This document shows, one piece after another, positions 50,978 through 59,274 of a stretch of 64,000 nucleotides of DNA. Source of the stretch: Halobacillus andaensis (GTDB lineage: Bacteria; Bacillota; Bacilli; Bacillales; Halobacillaceae). The translations under genes and the position numbers were made by a program. Position 1 is the first letter of the stretch. Every line of letters begins with the position of its first letter. The stretch spans positions 868,001 to 932,000 of the forward strand of contig NZ_BMEL01000001.1 of the NCBI RefSeq assembly GCF_014636475.1. Direction: 5' to 3'. The notes beneath the pieces were generated by a model. It saw only the letters and a program-made list of their open reading frames with translations. It was not told the DNA's origin and made no database searches.

Positions 50978-51053
50978 AGGCTTATTATTTCGTTTGCTTT
51001 TCTTGCTATAATTTCATTATAAATGATCGTTCAATTCATGACAAACTTTACAG

Positions 51054-51479
51054 TCAGGGTACAATGGTGACCGGTACTTCTGTAGATTGCAGCACATTAT
51101 AACTTACGCTACCTAGGATGGCGCCTTTTACACGTCCTACTCCCCGCGTTCCCATTACAATCAAACGAACGTCATCATTTGCTGATTCTTCAAGAATGAC
51201 TTGATCTGGAATCCCAATCCTTTTTCTAAAGGTATGAGGTACATCATGCCCGGCTAAAAACTCTTCCGCTGCTTCAAAGGATTGACGTGCAGCCTCCTCC
51301 TGATATTGCTTTACTTGGTTTTGCCCAGTGAATTTTCGAACGTTTCTCGTGTTATAGTCGAACTGCACGTTTAAAATGATCAGTTCATACCCCACTTCTT
51401 CTGCAAACGGAACCGCATACTGAAGAGCACGTATCGAACTAGGTGATGCGTCAAAAGGTACGAGTATTTTTTTATTCAT
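51054..51479 (-). CDS. Universal stress protein family
   Basis: A 141-residue UspA-fold protein. It opens KKILVPFDASPSSIRALQYA (Walker-like loop and helix 1) and has the ATP-binding signature MGTRGVGRVKGAILGSVSY, the G-2x-G-9x-G-S pattern, followed by VPVTIVP. It should bind ATP. The start at 51479 follows GAGGAGGGGG; an in-frame codon at 51518 is less good. A TATAAT box lies upstream on the minus strand at about 51508-51503. It is a single gene; its trigger is not known. Confidence 0.9.
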   Translation of the reverse strand: MNKKILVPFDASPSSIRALQYAVPFAEEVGYELIILNVQFDYNTRNVRKFTGQNQVKQYQEEAARQSFEAAEEFLAGHDVPHTFRKRIGIPDQVILEESANDDVRLIVMGTRGVGRVKGAILGSVSYNVLQSTEVPVTIVP

Positions 51480-51693
51480 GGCAACCCCCTCCTCACCTTT
51501 ATTATACTTAATTTCCACTCACTAATGAATACTCGTATTGTTGATATTAATGAATTTTTGGTGATAAAAAGAGTTTTCCGATTCAAAAACGCACAATTCG
51601 ATAATATCAAGCAAACATCGTTACAATCCGCGTCACACTTCGTGGCGACATGCTGATAGACGGCTACCAATGTTTTGCCCATTGCTAGAATTT

Positions 51694-52419
51694 CTATCCT
51701 CTAAACATGTCCGTAATGAATTTATAACGATCTGCACGATAATCCGATATGACCACTTCAAACGGCGATCCGTCTGATAAATAACTGTTTCTCTCAATGT
51801 GCAACAAAGCTTGACCCGCTTCGACACCAAGTAAATCCGCTTGCTTTTCCCCAGCGATTACAGCTTCAATCATTTGCGTAGCTTTTTCAATCGTGTATCC
51901 TTTGTCTTTCTCTATGTAATCGTAAAGAGACTTTTTTACAATGTCTTCTGTAAGGTCAGGGAACTTACGAACAGATAGATATGTTGTCTCAATAGCCATG
52001 GGTTCTTGATCGGCGTAACGGATTCGATCAATTTTAACTACTTGGGAGGAAGATTCTAGATGCAGCTTTTGTGAAATCTCGGCAGGGGCGGTTTTAATTT
52101 GTAAAGATAGGAGCCTGCTTTCTGGTTTCATGCCTCTTGACTTCATATCTTCTGTAAAACTCGTCATGCCTTGTAAAGGCTGAGCAATTTTTTCCTCAGC
52201 AACGAAAGTCCCTCTCCCTTTACGGCGATAAAGAATACCTTCGTTAACAAGATTGGTAATGGCTTGCCGAACAGTCATCCGGCTCACTTCATAACTCTCT
52301 GACAGCTCTCTTTCAGAAGGTATGGCTTCCCCTCGTTTAAATTCTTCATTAGCAATTCTTTGCTTTACATTTTCCTCTATTTGATAATACATGGGCAGGG
52401 GGGATTGTTTATTTAACAC
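51694..52419 (-). CDS. GntR/HutC-family regulator, NagR (YvoA)-like
   Basis: A 241-residue regulator with an N-terminal winged helix (QRIANEEFKRGEAIPSERELS, quoted as FKRGEAIPSERELS; recognition helix VSRMTVRQAITNLVNEG; wing RRKGRGTFVAEEK) and a C-terminal UTRA effector domain (PLQGMTSFTEDMKSRG, ETTYLSVRKFPDL, GQALLHIERNSYLSDG). The start of the UTRA domain closely matches B. subtilis NagR, which senses glucosamine-6-phosphate or GlcNAc-6-phosphate. A dre-like site lies 0.45 kb upstream, but nagA and nagB are not adjacent. GTG start after AAGGAGG. Confidence 0.82.
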   Translation of the reverse strand: MLNKQSPLPMYYQIEENVKQRIANEEFKRGEAIPSERELSESYEVSRMTVRQAITNLVNEGILYRRKGRGTFVAEEKIAQPLQGMTSFTEDMKSRGMKPESRLLSLQIKTAPAEISQKLHLESSSQVVKIDRIRYADQEPMAIETTYLSVRKFPDLTEDIVKKSLYDYIEKDKGYTIEKATQMIEAVIAGEKQADLLGVEAGQALLHIERNSYLSDGSPFEVVISDYRADRYKFITDMFRG

Positions 52420-52906
52420 GAAACTTCCTCCTTTTCTTCTTTCAACCTATTGAGACGAATCATAATTGATTCCGGTAAGGACTCAATTATTTCCCGGGTG
52501 ATGAAATGATCATTTTAAACTGAAGCAATAGGAAGCTCGAGGGCTTTCGCTATTAAAAAGTGAATCCGAGCCATCGCACATTCTTTAACGTTTATCCATG
52601 ATGATAAGAAAATCCTCGAGTGTTGTATCCTTTTATCTATTAATGTCCGTTCTTATGGAGTATTCCTCCTTCTTTCAAGCAACTTTTCAAAGTCAGATCA
52701 TCCCCATGAAGGATTACCGCTATCTGTTGTTGGGGGAACTTTTTAACAGTATGTAAATTCATTTTCAATAGCTGTAGGTGATGGTGTCATTGCGTGCGCA
52801 AGCCCTTCTTACAAAGCTCATTTTTATTATTCTACCATACAACTAGTGGTTATAGTTGTCTATACCACTTTGATATCAAATAAGAAAAACCCTCATAAAG
52901 AGGGCT
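52420..52906. other. Gene-free region upstream of the NagR-like gene
   Basis: About 490 bases. At the left, in frame with and just before the nagR start, the minus strand reads NDHFITREIIESLPESI and a charged helix-like end, preceded by a stop and then ARIHFLIAKALELPIASV. Further out, MNLHTVKKFPQQQIAVILHG is an open stretch without a ribosome site. These look like decayed coding sequence, but I cannot name the gene. The right end holds the dre-like operator. Confidence 0.4.
52854..52869 (-). promoter_or_regulatory. dre-like NagR operator
   Basis: On the minus strand AGTGGTATAGACAACT agrees with the DasR/NagR operator ACTGGTCTAGACCACT at 13 of 16 positions. TTGATA (52874-52869) on the same strand could be a -35 with CTATAA about 18 bases on, so the site would cover the spacer. 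A second half site AGTGGTTATAG overlaps it in the other direction. Confidence 0.6.
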
Positions 52907-53659
52907 TTACTTCGTATTGGAATACATGACGAAAAATTCTAAGCTGCGTTCAGTAATTATATCGAGGTCTATATCTAACGTAGCTACGTGGTAGCTGTTC
53001 TCAAGATGAATCAGTTCTTTATGTTCGGATAAAACAGTGTTAAAAATCATTTCAGAATTTTCTGGAGGTACAATATGATCTTCTTCAGATACAAAAATAA
53101 GAATAGGACAATGAATTTTAGCCAGCTCATCGTGCACACGAGTCATCATTAAAATGAGATGTTCAATCGATGCTACCGGGGTTTTATCATACGCCAGTTC
53201 AGTAACTCCTTCTTTTTTAATGTCAGAACCAATCGCTGCAATATATCGATCGTCTGTGGTTTCGATTATATTTTCCATGGAGGGGATATCAATCGCAGCG
53301 TTAATAGGAATAACTCCTGCAATGTCCTCATACTTTGCTGCTAAATGAAGCGCTAACGTACCGCCCATAGATAATCCAACCACAAAAACCTTCGAACATC
53401 GCTCTTTTAACCACGCATAAGCTTCCTCCACGGAATCCATCCAATCTTGAGCCGTGGTGGTTTCCATATCTTCAGGTGCTGTCCCATGCCCTTTTAAGCG
53501 GGGACAAGCCACACTATAGCCTTCTTTACCATAAGCTTCCACAAGAGGCCTTACACTTTGAGTTGTCCCCGTAAAGCCATGTGAAACTAAGATTCCAACT
53601 TCATTTCCCTCAAAATATATGGGTTGAGCTCCATCTAATACAGGATATTCTTCCATCAT
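52907..53659 (-). CDS. Alpha/beta hydrolase, Est30-like carboxylesterase
   Basis: A 250-residue hydrolase. The oxyanion strand reads ILVSHGFTGTTQSVR, the nucleophile elbow GLSMGG, the acid is in FVSEEDHIVP and the histidine in ENSYHVATLD. The layout and length match Est30-type carboxylesterases and monoacylglycerol lipases of Bacillaceae. The start at 53659 overlaps the stop of the SDR gene (ATGATG/TGA) and follows AAGGAG; translation is therefore coupled. A longer frame to 53716 lies inside the SDR gene. Confidence 0.88.
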   Translation of the reverse strand: MMEEYPVLDGAQPIYFEGNEVGILVSHGFTGTTQSVRPLVEAYGKEGYSVACPRLKGHGTAPEDMETTTAQDWMDSVEEAYAWLKERCSKVFVVGLSMGGTLALHLAAKYEDIAGVIPINAAIDIPSMENIIETTDDRYIAAIGSDIKKEGVTELAYDKTPVASIEHLILMMTRVHDELAKIHCPILIFVSEEDHIVPPENSEMIFNTVLSEHKELIHLENSYHVATLDIDLDIITERSLEFFVMYSNTK

Positions 53660-54507
53660 ACCAGCTCCTTTTTCCCTATTATTTTTTTTAGCACTGTACG
53701 TTCTAAGACGGACCAAGGCAAAATCCGTTTAAGCAACAGATTCATCCTTACACCTGGTCCGATCGGGTACCTTAACTTCTTTAATCCAGATCGGTCAGCC
53801 AGAGAGGCCATTAATCCCGCTACTTTCCCTGGGTCTTCATGCACTTCGCGGTTTAACGCTTTCCATAAGCCTTTTGTATATTCATGATAGGGGGAGTTAG
53901 GATCATACACAGCTTGAGGAAGATCAAGACCTGTGGACCAAATATTCGTTTCATAGGATCCCGGCTCAATTAACGCAACATCGATGCCAAAGGGCTTCAC
54001 TTCAAATCGTAAACTTTCTGACAATCCCTCTAGCGCGTGTTTTGAACTAACATAAGCTGAAAGACCTGGAAAACCAATAAGTCCGCTAATACTGCTCACA
54101 TTTAAAATTTTCCCGTTTTTTTGATGCCGCATCTTTGGCAGTACAACCTGGATCACTTGAATAACACCAAATACATTGGTTTCAAACTGGCGGCGGTAAT
54201 CTTTAAGAGGAACTTGTTCTAGAAATCCTCCCACCGCATATCCAGCGTTATTAACAAGAACATCTACTCGTTTTAATTGATTGACCTGTCTTTGAAAAAA
54301 AATTAAAGAATCGTCGTCTGTTACATCTAATGGCCAAACAGTAATGTTCTCTGCAACGGTTTCATGTAATTTCGCTTGTTTAAAAACATTCATTTTGTTG
54401 GGATTTCGAATCGTAGCAATCACATTCATATTCTTTTCTGCACATTTTATAGCAGTGTGATAGCCAAAGCCGCTAGAGGCTCCGGTTATAATCACGGTTG
54501 GTTTCAT
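53656..54507 (-). CDS. SDR family oxidoreductase
   Basis: A 283-residue classical short-chain dehydrogenase. The cofactor motif is TGASSGFG, followed by DVLVNNAG, the catalytic serine in ILNVSSISGL and the YxxxK pair in AYVSSKHALEG. A basic residue after the second strand (ATIRNPNK) suggests NADP(H). A C-terminal extension ends in a basic, hydrophobic segment (RILPWSVLERTVLKKIIGKK) that could touch the membrane. It forms a two-gene operon with the esterase. The substrate is unknown. Confidence 0.87.
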   Translation of the reverse strand: MKPTVIITGASSGFGYHTAIKCAEKNMNVIATIRNPNKMNVFKQAKLHETVAENITVWPLDVTDDDSLIFFQRQVNQLKRVDVLVNNAGYAVGGFLEQVPLKDYRRQFETNVFGVIQVIQVVLPKMRHQKNGKILNVSSISGLIGFPGLSAYVSSKHALEGLSESLRFEVKPFGIDVALIEPGSYETNIWSTGLDLPQAVYDPNSPYHEYTKGLWKALNREVHEDPGKVAGLMASLADRSGLKKLRYPIGPGVRMNLLLKRILPWSVLERTVLKKIIGKKELV

Positions 54508-54673
54508 TTCTCACCCTCCGTTTCTCTAGTAAAACTTCGATACTCATGGGTCCATACCCTTTTTTCAGCCTCATTTAATCCAATAAAATTACATTTGCCT
54601 ATGTAGACATATGCCCTTCCATATCAAACGCCCGTTCATAAAGTATTGTATAAGAGAAAAGGTGGTGAATGAT

Positions 54674-54793
54674 GTGAACTACTATGGAGGTTATGGATGT
54701 GGGTACCCTAGACGACGCAACGCGGGTGGTTTCGCCCTTATCGTCGTGTTGTTCATTCTATTAATCATTGTTGGTGCTTCCGTTTACAAATAA
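54674..54793 (+). CDS. YjcZ-family sporulation-type membrane peptide (second copy)
   Basis: A 39-residue peptide: a Gly/Tyr-rich start (MNYYGGYGCGYPRRRNAGG) and the tail FALIVVLFILLIIVGASVYK. The start is a GTG at 54674 because AAGGTGG lies seven or so bases before it; the frame stays open further upstream without a site. Its tail and even the DNA below it (GTGTTGTTCATTCT) match the copy at 16426-16578, so the two are recent paralogs or are under tight constraint. Confidence 0.78.
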   Translation: MNYYGGYGCGYPRRRNAGGFALIVVLFILLIIVGASVYK

Positions 54794-54909
54794 TTCTTCT
54801 CTTCTACAGACCAGGAACTTTTCACCCCCCTGGTCTTTTATTTACGTTTTGACGGTAGTCCAAGCTTTTAATACAATAAGGAAGATTGATAGAAAGAGAG
54901 GGGATTCCT

Positions 54910-55479
54910 ATGCCCGATATTCAAAATGGACTACACGATATGTATTATAAGCTTGATAGAGTAGAAGATATTTATTTTATGAAAATTTATTTGGATGACT
55001 TGAACGGAATCTGTGTGACAGCTCCACTACATAAATCTAAGGAAGATGTAGAGGCCTTCCTTTATAAAAAAAGAGAGTGGATTGATGAGAAATGGAAAAA
55101 AATCCACGGGGACTTATACGAGAATCATCTAAAGGAAGAAAAGGTTGCTTATTTAGGACGAAAATATAAAGTCCAAAAGAATTCATCAGATCAACCTTCT
55201 TCCTCGTTCTCTTTTTATAAAGGGAAATTCCACTTTACCTACCCTGCTGTTTTAACTGCTGAAGAAATGGAAGTGAAGCTCCGAGAAAAAGCAGACGAAT
55301 GGGTAAAAAACAAAGCAGACGAAAAACTGAAAGATCTCGCGGTAAACAGTGCAGCTGATGATTACAGGTTAGGGTGGAAAGACGGAGACTCCCTTTACGT
55401 GAATTGGAGGGTAGTCAAGCGTTCGAAACAAGCCATTCAAACAGTGATTGAGGATCTAATCGAAGAAAGAACTTATTAA
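54910..55479 (+). CDS. YgjP/DUF45-like protein lacking the HExxH metal site
   Basis: A 189-residue protein. The first part has the family's strand pattern and the VEAFLYKKREWIDEKWKKI helix, quoted from the typical FLxxKxxWIxxK region; the middle reads KVAYLGRKYKVQ; the last part has DDYRLGWKDGDSLYVNWRVV, in the place of RWGSC...LNWRL of YgjP metallopeptidases. There, the family continues with YVVVHELxHL; here it reads IQTVIEDLIEERTY and stops. So the zinc motif is absent and the domain is cut short. A catalytic role is unlikely. GAGAGGGG precedes the start at 54910. Confidence 0.65.
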   Translation: MPDIQNGLHDMYYKLDRVEDIYFMKIYLDDLNGICVTAPLHKSKEDVEAFLYKKREWIDEKWKKIHGDLYENHLKEEKVAYLGRKYKVQKNSSDQPSSSFSFYKGKFHFTYPAVLTAEEMEVKLREKADEWVKNKADEKLKDLAVNSAADDYRLGWKDGDSLYVNWRVVKRSKQAIQTVIEDLIEERTY

Positions 55480-55488
55480 ATATCAGGG

Positions 55489-55562
55489 TGAGACAAAACT
55501 GAATAAAGCATTAAATCATCCGAACGATTGTGTAGAAATCAGTTCGGATGATTTATGTTCAT
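55489..55562 (+). repeat. RT hairpin repeat, copy 3
   Basis: GAGACAAAACTGAATAAAGC followed by AAATCATCCGAAC...GTTCGGATGATTT; nearly the same as copy 1. It starts ten bases after the stop of the YgjP-like gene. Confidence 0.8.
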
Positions 55563-55567
55563 GCGCA

Positions 55568-55638
55568 CCGGGTACCAGGTACCGAAATTCACACTTGGCA
55601 CTTCGCTCTTTTACAGCTTTTCGGTACCTGGTACCCTT
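55568..55638. repeat. Long inverted repeat with GGTACC arms
   Basis: GGGTACCAGGTACCGAAA and its exact complement TTTCGGTACCTGGTACCC are separated by about 33 bases, giving an 18-bp stem. GTACCTGGTAC also occurs singly at 61639. It stands between the YgjP-like gene and zupT. Confidence 0.75.
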
Positions 55639-55656
55639 ATAAGCATAGCCCTCTCT

Positions 55657-56463
55657 TTAAATAAACAGCAGCAAACTAACAGCCATTACAGCCATTCCAG
55701 CTACTACACCATAAATGGATAGATGGGCCTCTCCGTACTTGCGTGACGCCGGTAGTAGTTCATCAAGAGAAATAAATACCATGATTCCGGCTACCCCAGC
55801 AAATAATACCCCAAACATCACGTCATTAAGAAATGGCATTAAGATTAGATAAGCAGCAACCGCTCCAACAGGCTCTGATAAACCCGATAAGAAGGAAAGC
55901 TTAAATGCTTTTTTCTTATCCCCTGTAGCAAAATAGATAGGAACTGAAACTGCAATACCTTCAGGGATGTTGTGGATGGCAATAGCAACGGCTATCGCGA
56001 CACCTAATGTTGGATCTTGTAATGCCGATGTAAACGTAGCGATACCTTCTGGAAAGTTGTGAATCGCAATCGCTAAAGCTGTAAAAGTCCCCATTTTCAA
56101 CAAATGGCTGTTTTGTACTTCAGCCGGTGTCTTAGACATATCTTCTACCTTTTTCGGTTCATGAGGATTCCCCTGCTGGGGGATCGCTTTATCTATAAGA
56201 GCAATGACGAGCATCCCGCCGAAGAAGCTCGCTACATTAATCCAATTCCCTAAACCTTCTCCGAGGGCACTGACTAATGAATCTTGCGCTTTAAAGAAAA
56301 TTTCCACCATGGACACGTAAATCATGACTCCTGCGGAAAAACCTAAAGCTACCGATAAAAACCTAGTGTTTGTTGTTGAGGTAAAAAAAGCAAGAATACT
56401 GCCTATCCCTGTTGCTAAACCGGCCATTAATGTTAACCCAAAGGCAAATAACACATTTTCCAT
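55657..56463 (-). CDS. zupT: ZIP family metal (zinc) transporter, ZupT-like
   Basis: A 268-residue transporter with eight helices. The metal-binding helices 4 and 5 read [14 protein letters not shown] and [14 protein letters not shown], and the [11 protein letters not shown] segment of helix 6 is present. A histidine-poor cytosolic loop lies between helices 3 and 4. It imports zinc and related divalent ions. The start at 56463 follows AAGGAGAGAG; a codon at 56484 in frame is less likely. I saw no Zur box in the upstream region. Confidence 0.9.
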   Translation of the reverse strand: MENVLFAFGLTLMAGLATGIGSILAFFTSTTNTRFLSVALGFSAGVMIYVSMVEIFFKAQDSLVSALGEGLGNWINVASFFGGMLVIALIDKAIPQQGNPHEPKKVEDMSKTPAEVQNSHLLKMGTFTALAIAIHNFPEGIATFTSALQDPTLGVAIAVAIAIHNIPEGIAVSVPIYFATGDKKKAFKLSFLSGLSEPVGAVAAYLILMPFLNDVMFGVLFAGVAGIMVFISLDELLPASRKYGEAHLSIYGVVAGMAVMAVSLLLFI

Positions 56464-56585
56464 TCTTTCTCTCTCCTTCTCCATTTCTTTGTCTATCCAT
56501 AGTCTAATTCAAAACTTTCCTCTACGCAACTTTTTTTGTTTTAGTTATATTTTATGTGCGAGGGTAAAATTTGACCCATAAAAAA

Positions 56586-56628
56586 ACGACTTTATTTCGA
56601 ATAGTACATTCGAGAATAAAGTCGTGTG
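56586..56628 (-). terminator. Protease gene terminator
   Basis: CGACTTTATT pairs with AATAAAGTCG and inner CGAAT with ATTCG. It lies just after the protease stop on the minus strand. Confidence 0.8.
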
Positions 56629-56630
56629 TG

Positions 56631-57761
56631 CTAGTCTATTTCTTTACCTTCACCTGACAAAATCATCATTTGGTCATTTTCATAGCCTAACGTATAATCT
56701 AAATTATATTTTTTCATTTCAATTTCACCCTCAATTGTCTCCTCAGTTGTGATGACACAATTCACAGCTACCTCTTCTCCCTCTGGGTCGGCAACTACTT
56801 GATCAATCGAAACGGATAACGTATTATAATATCCTTCTCTAAATTCTTCGTAGCTCTTGTTCTCTTGCCACTCAGTTCCGAGTAATGAATACGCTGTGAC
56901 AAAATCCCCTTGATTTATACTGTCGTAAAAGTATTGAACCAAATACGTCGCTTGGTCAGCGTCCGTTTGCTCGTTGGAAGCATCAGTCCCATCTGCAAGC
57001 TCAGGGTATTCAGGAAGCTCCTCCATTGGAGATTTGGACCATTGTTTTACCATAGGCAGGATGTCTAGTACGGGGATACTAAACCCGATGGATTCATCTC
57101 CTAATTTAGCAGAATTAATCCCAATGACCTCCCCCGTTTTTGCATTGAGCAATGGGCCACCACTATTCCCTGGGGAGATGGGTGCTGAGATTTGATACAC
57201 ATCTTCATACGTGAAAGGATCTAATTCAAAGTTCCGGTCCAGCCCGCTGATTTCTCCCCGGGTTACTGTGTTTTGAAGACCTAGAGGACTTCCAAGTGCT
57301 AATACCTCGGTTAATAAAGGTGCATTTTCACTTTCTTGAATCGCTAAAGGATCTTTCCCTTCTAAATCAGGCACCCGCACCACAGCAATATCTGTACTGC
57401 GACTAGATCCAATTACTTTACCCGACATTTCTTTGGAATCTACATTAATGACTTGCACGTCTTCCGTATTAGCAACCACGTGGGCGTTCGTAATCACGTC
57501 CCCTTTATCGTTATACAAGAAACCAGAACCAATTGTTCCATTATCAAGCTCGATCTGCACAACAAGCTTTTGAGATTCATAGATAATTTCTTGCGTACTT
57601 TTTGTGACGACTCCTTCTTCTTCCTTCGGCATAGGCTTGTCTAACACCGAGCTTGCTTCCAGCTGAGAAGGTACCTGATGCTGAATCCATACAAACGATG
57701 CAATCCCTGCAATCAGGATCATTGCCATTACAATTGAACTTGTCACCCATGCACGTTTCAC
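56631..57761 (-). CDS. Membrane-anchored trypsin-like serine protease (HtrA-like, no PDZ)
   Basis: A 376-residue protein with one N-terminal helix (about 7-27) and an extracellular S1C protease domain: His in VITNAHVVA, Asp in SRSTDIAVVRV and Ser in SPGNSGGPLL. In place of a PDZ domain there is a C-terminal NTF2-like domain (about 260-376, VQYFYDSINQGDFVTAYSLL). It should act in envelope quality control or in processing of surface proteins. The zinc-ribbon membrane protein gene ends ten bases upstream, so the two form an operon. Confidence 0.88.
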   Translation of the reverse strand: MKRAWVTSSIVMAMILIAGIASFVWIQHQVPSQLEASSVLDKPMPKEEEGVVTKSTQEIIYESQKLVVQIELDNGTIGSGFLYNDKGDVITNAHVVANTEDVQVINVDSKEMSGKVIGSSRSTDIAVVRVPDLEGKDPLAIQESENAPLLTEVLALGSPLGLQNTVTRGEISGLDRNFELDPFTYEDVYQISAPISPGNSGGPLLNAKTGEVIGINSAKLGDESIGFSIPVLDILPMVKQWSKSPMEELPEYPELADGTDASNEQTDADQATYLVQYFYDSINQGDFVTAYSLLGTEWQENKSYEEFREGYYNTLSVSIDQVVADPEGEEVAVNCVITTEETIEGEIEMKKYNLDYTLGYENDQMMILSGEGKEID

Positions 57762-57771
57762 GTTGTACCTC

Positions 57772-58947
57772 CTACTCTACAAACCATTGGACATTTGTTA
57801 CTTCGACCGAAATTTCTTCTTTTTCAAAATCATAATAATTTTGTTCAAACTTTCCTGTATCCTCGGGATTTAGGTACATGGGGTACACTTGAGACGTATC
57901 TGTTTCCAAAATTTCTCCATCTTCATCAAGAATATCGTAAGTGATCTCAATGGAGCTGACAATACTTGTCGCTTCACTTTGGACTTCCCCCTGGACTGTG
58001 ACATCTCCAAATTCATCTTTAGAAGCTTTAATCGTTAGCACTTTAACTGCTTCTCTTCGATTCATCATTTCTTCCATAGCAGCTTGTTCCATAGCCCGTT
58101 CCATTCGATCCTGCTTCTCCTGTTCAAATGCCAGCTTTTCTTGTTCCACCCGGTCCTTTAATCGAAGAAGCTTTTTATGATTAATCACATATTGCAATCC
58201 TTCATCTACTGCTGCTATGGCTTCATTATATTGTCTTTCCTTCATCGCTTTTTCTGCTTGTTTTGAACTTATAGACACAATCTTTTCTGTTATTTTCTCG
58301 CGGGCACGTGTAGCTTCTTCTAAATCAAGACGAGACAACGTATTCAATTTTTCAGCCAGTTCATCAATATTCGTTAATTCCTTCACTTCATTATTAATTT
58401 TCCCGACCGTAATTCTTGAATCAAGCTCATTCATTCTTGGCGTTAGCGTCGCTACTAAACGATTTTCTTGCTCCCCCATCTTTTGATTAACCTGTGATAA
58501 CTCGTTAAGAGCGTTGTCCAAATCATTTTCTTCAATAGACGTTTCTACACGTTCTAAATCTTTTTCCATAGCTTTCACTTGGTTTACTGCCGATAAGTTT
58601 CTTTTTAATGCTTGATAGTCAGGCCGTTTATCAGCTGCACGTTCAAGAAGCTTCCCTGCTTCATTATAATCTCCCTCTAAAGCTAGCTCTTCCGCTTTTT
58701 CTTTATCTTCTAAAACAGATTGATTCACTTGTTTGGCATGGTTATAGAAGAAAACTAACCCAGCAGCAATGAAAATGAATAAGGCTCCCGGTAATATGGA
58801 CATCCAGAGTTTCTTCCGTTTATGTATAGACGAGTCAACCTCAGTTCCTAACTCCTCAAATGAGTCTTCACTTAACTTTTCACCACAATGGGAGCAAAAA
58901 CGGGAACCCGAATTATTTTCACTACCACATTCACGACAAATCACCAT
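57772..58947 (-). CDS. Zinc-ribbon membrane protein with coiled coil and C-terminal FxLYD-like domain
   Basis: A 391-residue protein. It starts with a zinc ribbon (ICRECGSENNSGSRFCSHCG), then one helix (about 48-68), an extracellular helical coiled coil (about 70-290, rich in Glu, Lys and Gln) and a C-terminal beta domain (VTVQGEVQSEATSIVSSIEI). This plan resembles TcaA/YvbJ-type zinc-ribbon membrane proteins linked to cell-wall stress. The start at 58947 follows GGAGGACGG. It is the first gene of an operon with the protease at 56631-57761 and may deliver signals to it or be its target. Confidence 0.78.
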   Translation of the reverse strand: MVICRECGSENNSGSRFCSHCGEKLSEDSFEELGTEVDSSIHKRKKLWMSILPGALFIFIAAGLVFFYNHAKQVNQSVLEDKEKAEELALEGDYNEAGKLLERAADKRPDYQALKRNLSAVNQVKAMEKDLERVETSIEENDLDNALNELSQVNQKMGEQENRLVATLTPRMNELDSRITVGKINNEVKELTNIDELAEKLNTLSRLDLEEATRAREKITEKIVSISSKQAEKAMKERQYNEAIAAVDEGLQYVINHKKLLRLKDRVEQEKLAFEQEKQDRMERAMEQAAMEEMMNRREAVKVLTIKASKDEFGDVTVQGEVQSEATSIVSSIEITYDILDEDGEILETDTSQVYPMYLNPEDTGKFEQNYYDFEKEEISVEVTNVQWFVE

Positions 58948-59136
58948 GGGCCCGTCCTCCTTTAATGATAAAATTGGAAAATTATTGGAATAAAACCATC
59001 CATTTCTCATTATATCATGATTCGATAATCAACTGAGAATGGATTTTTAGGTTTTTCCTTTGAACTATGTAAACGCACGGCCACACTTAAAAAATGTGCA
59101 TAAACTAATAGAAAACATGGAGAGGAGCATTCATGA

Positions 59137-59232
59137 ATGAGAGAGCGAATGAACAATAAGAAAGAGCAAAAGGCTTCGCGTCCGAAAAAAAAGTCATGCT
59201 GTGGTAAAAAGCGCACTAACAGAGGTTCGTAA
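59137..59232 (+). CDS. Small basic Cys-Cys peptide (31 aa)
   Basis: The ORF starts at ATG 59137 and encodes a highly basic peptide, MRERMNNKKEQKASRPKKKS followed by CCGKKRTNRGS. GGAGAGGAG lies upstream; an out-of-frame ATG at 59133 opens an eight-codon frame that overlaps, which may couple translation. A strong terminator follows. Such short basic proteins are hard to verify; the CC pair and context are the only hints. Confidence 0.4.
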   Translation: MRERMNNKKEQKASRPKKKSCCGKKRTNRGS

Positions 59233-59233
59233 A

Positions 59234-59272
59234 TAAAAAAGGCCGCACATTCTGCTGTGCGGCCTTTTACGT
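59234..59272. terminator. Bidirectional terminator between the basic peptide and the DAACS gene
   Basis: GGCCGCACA pairs with TGTGCGGCC around a six-base loop, with A and T runs at both ends. Confidence 0.9.
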
Positions 59273-59274
59273 AT

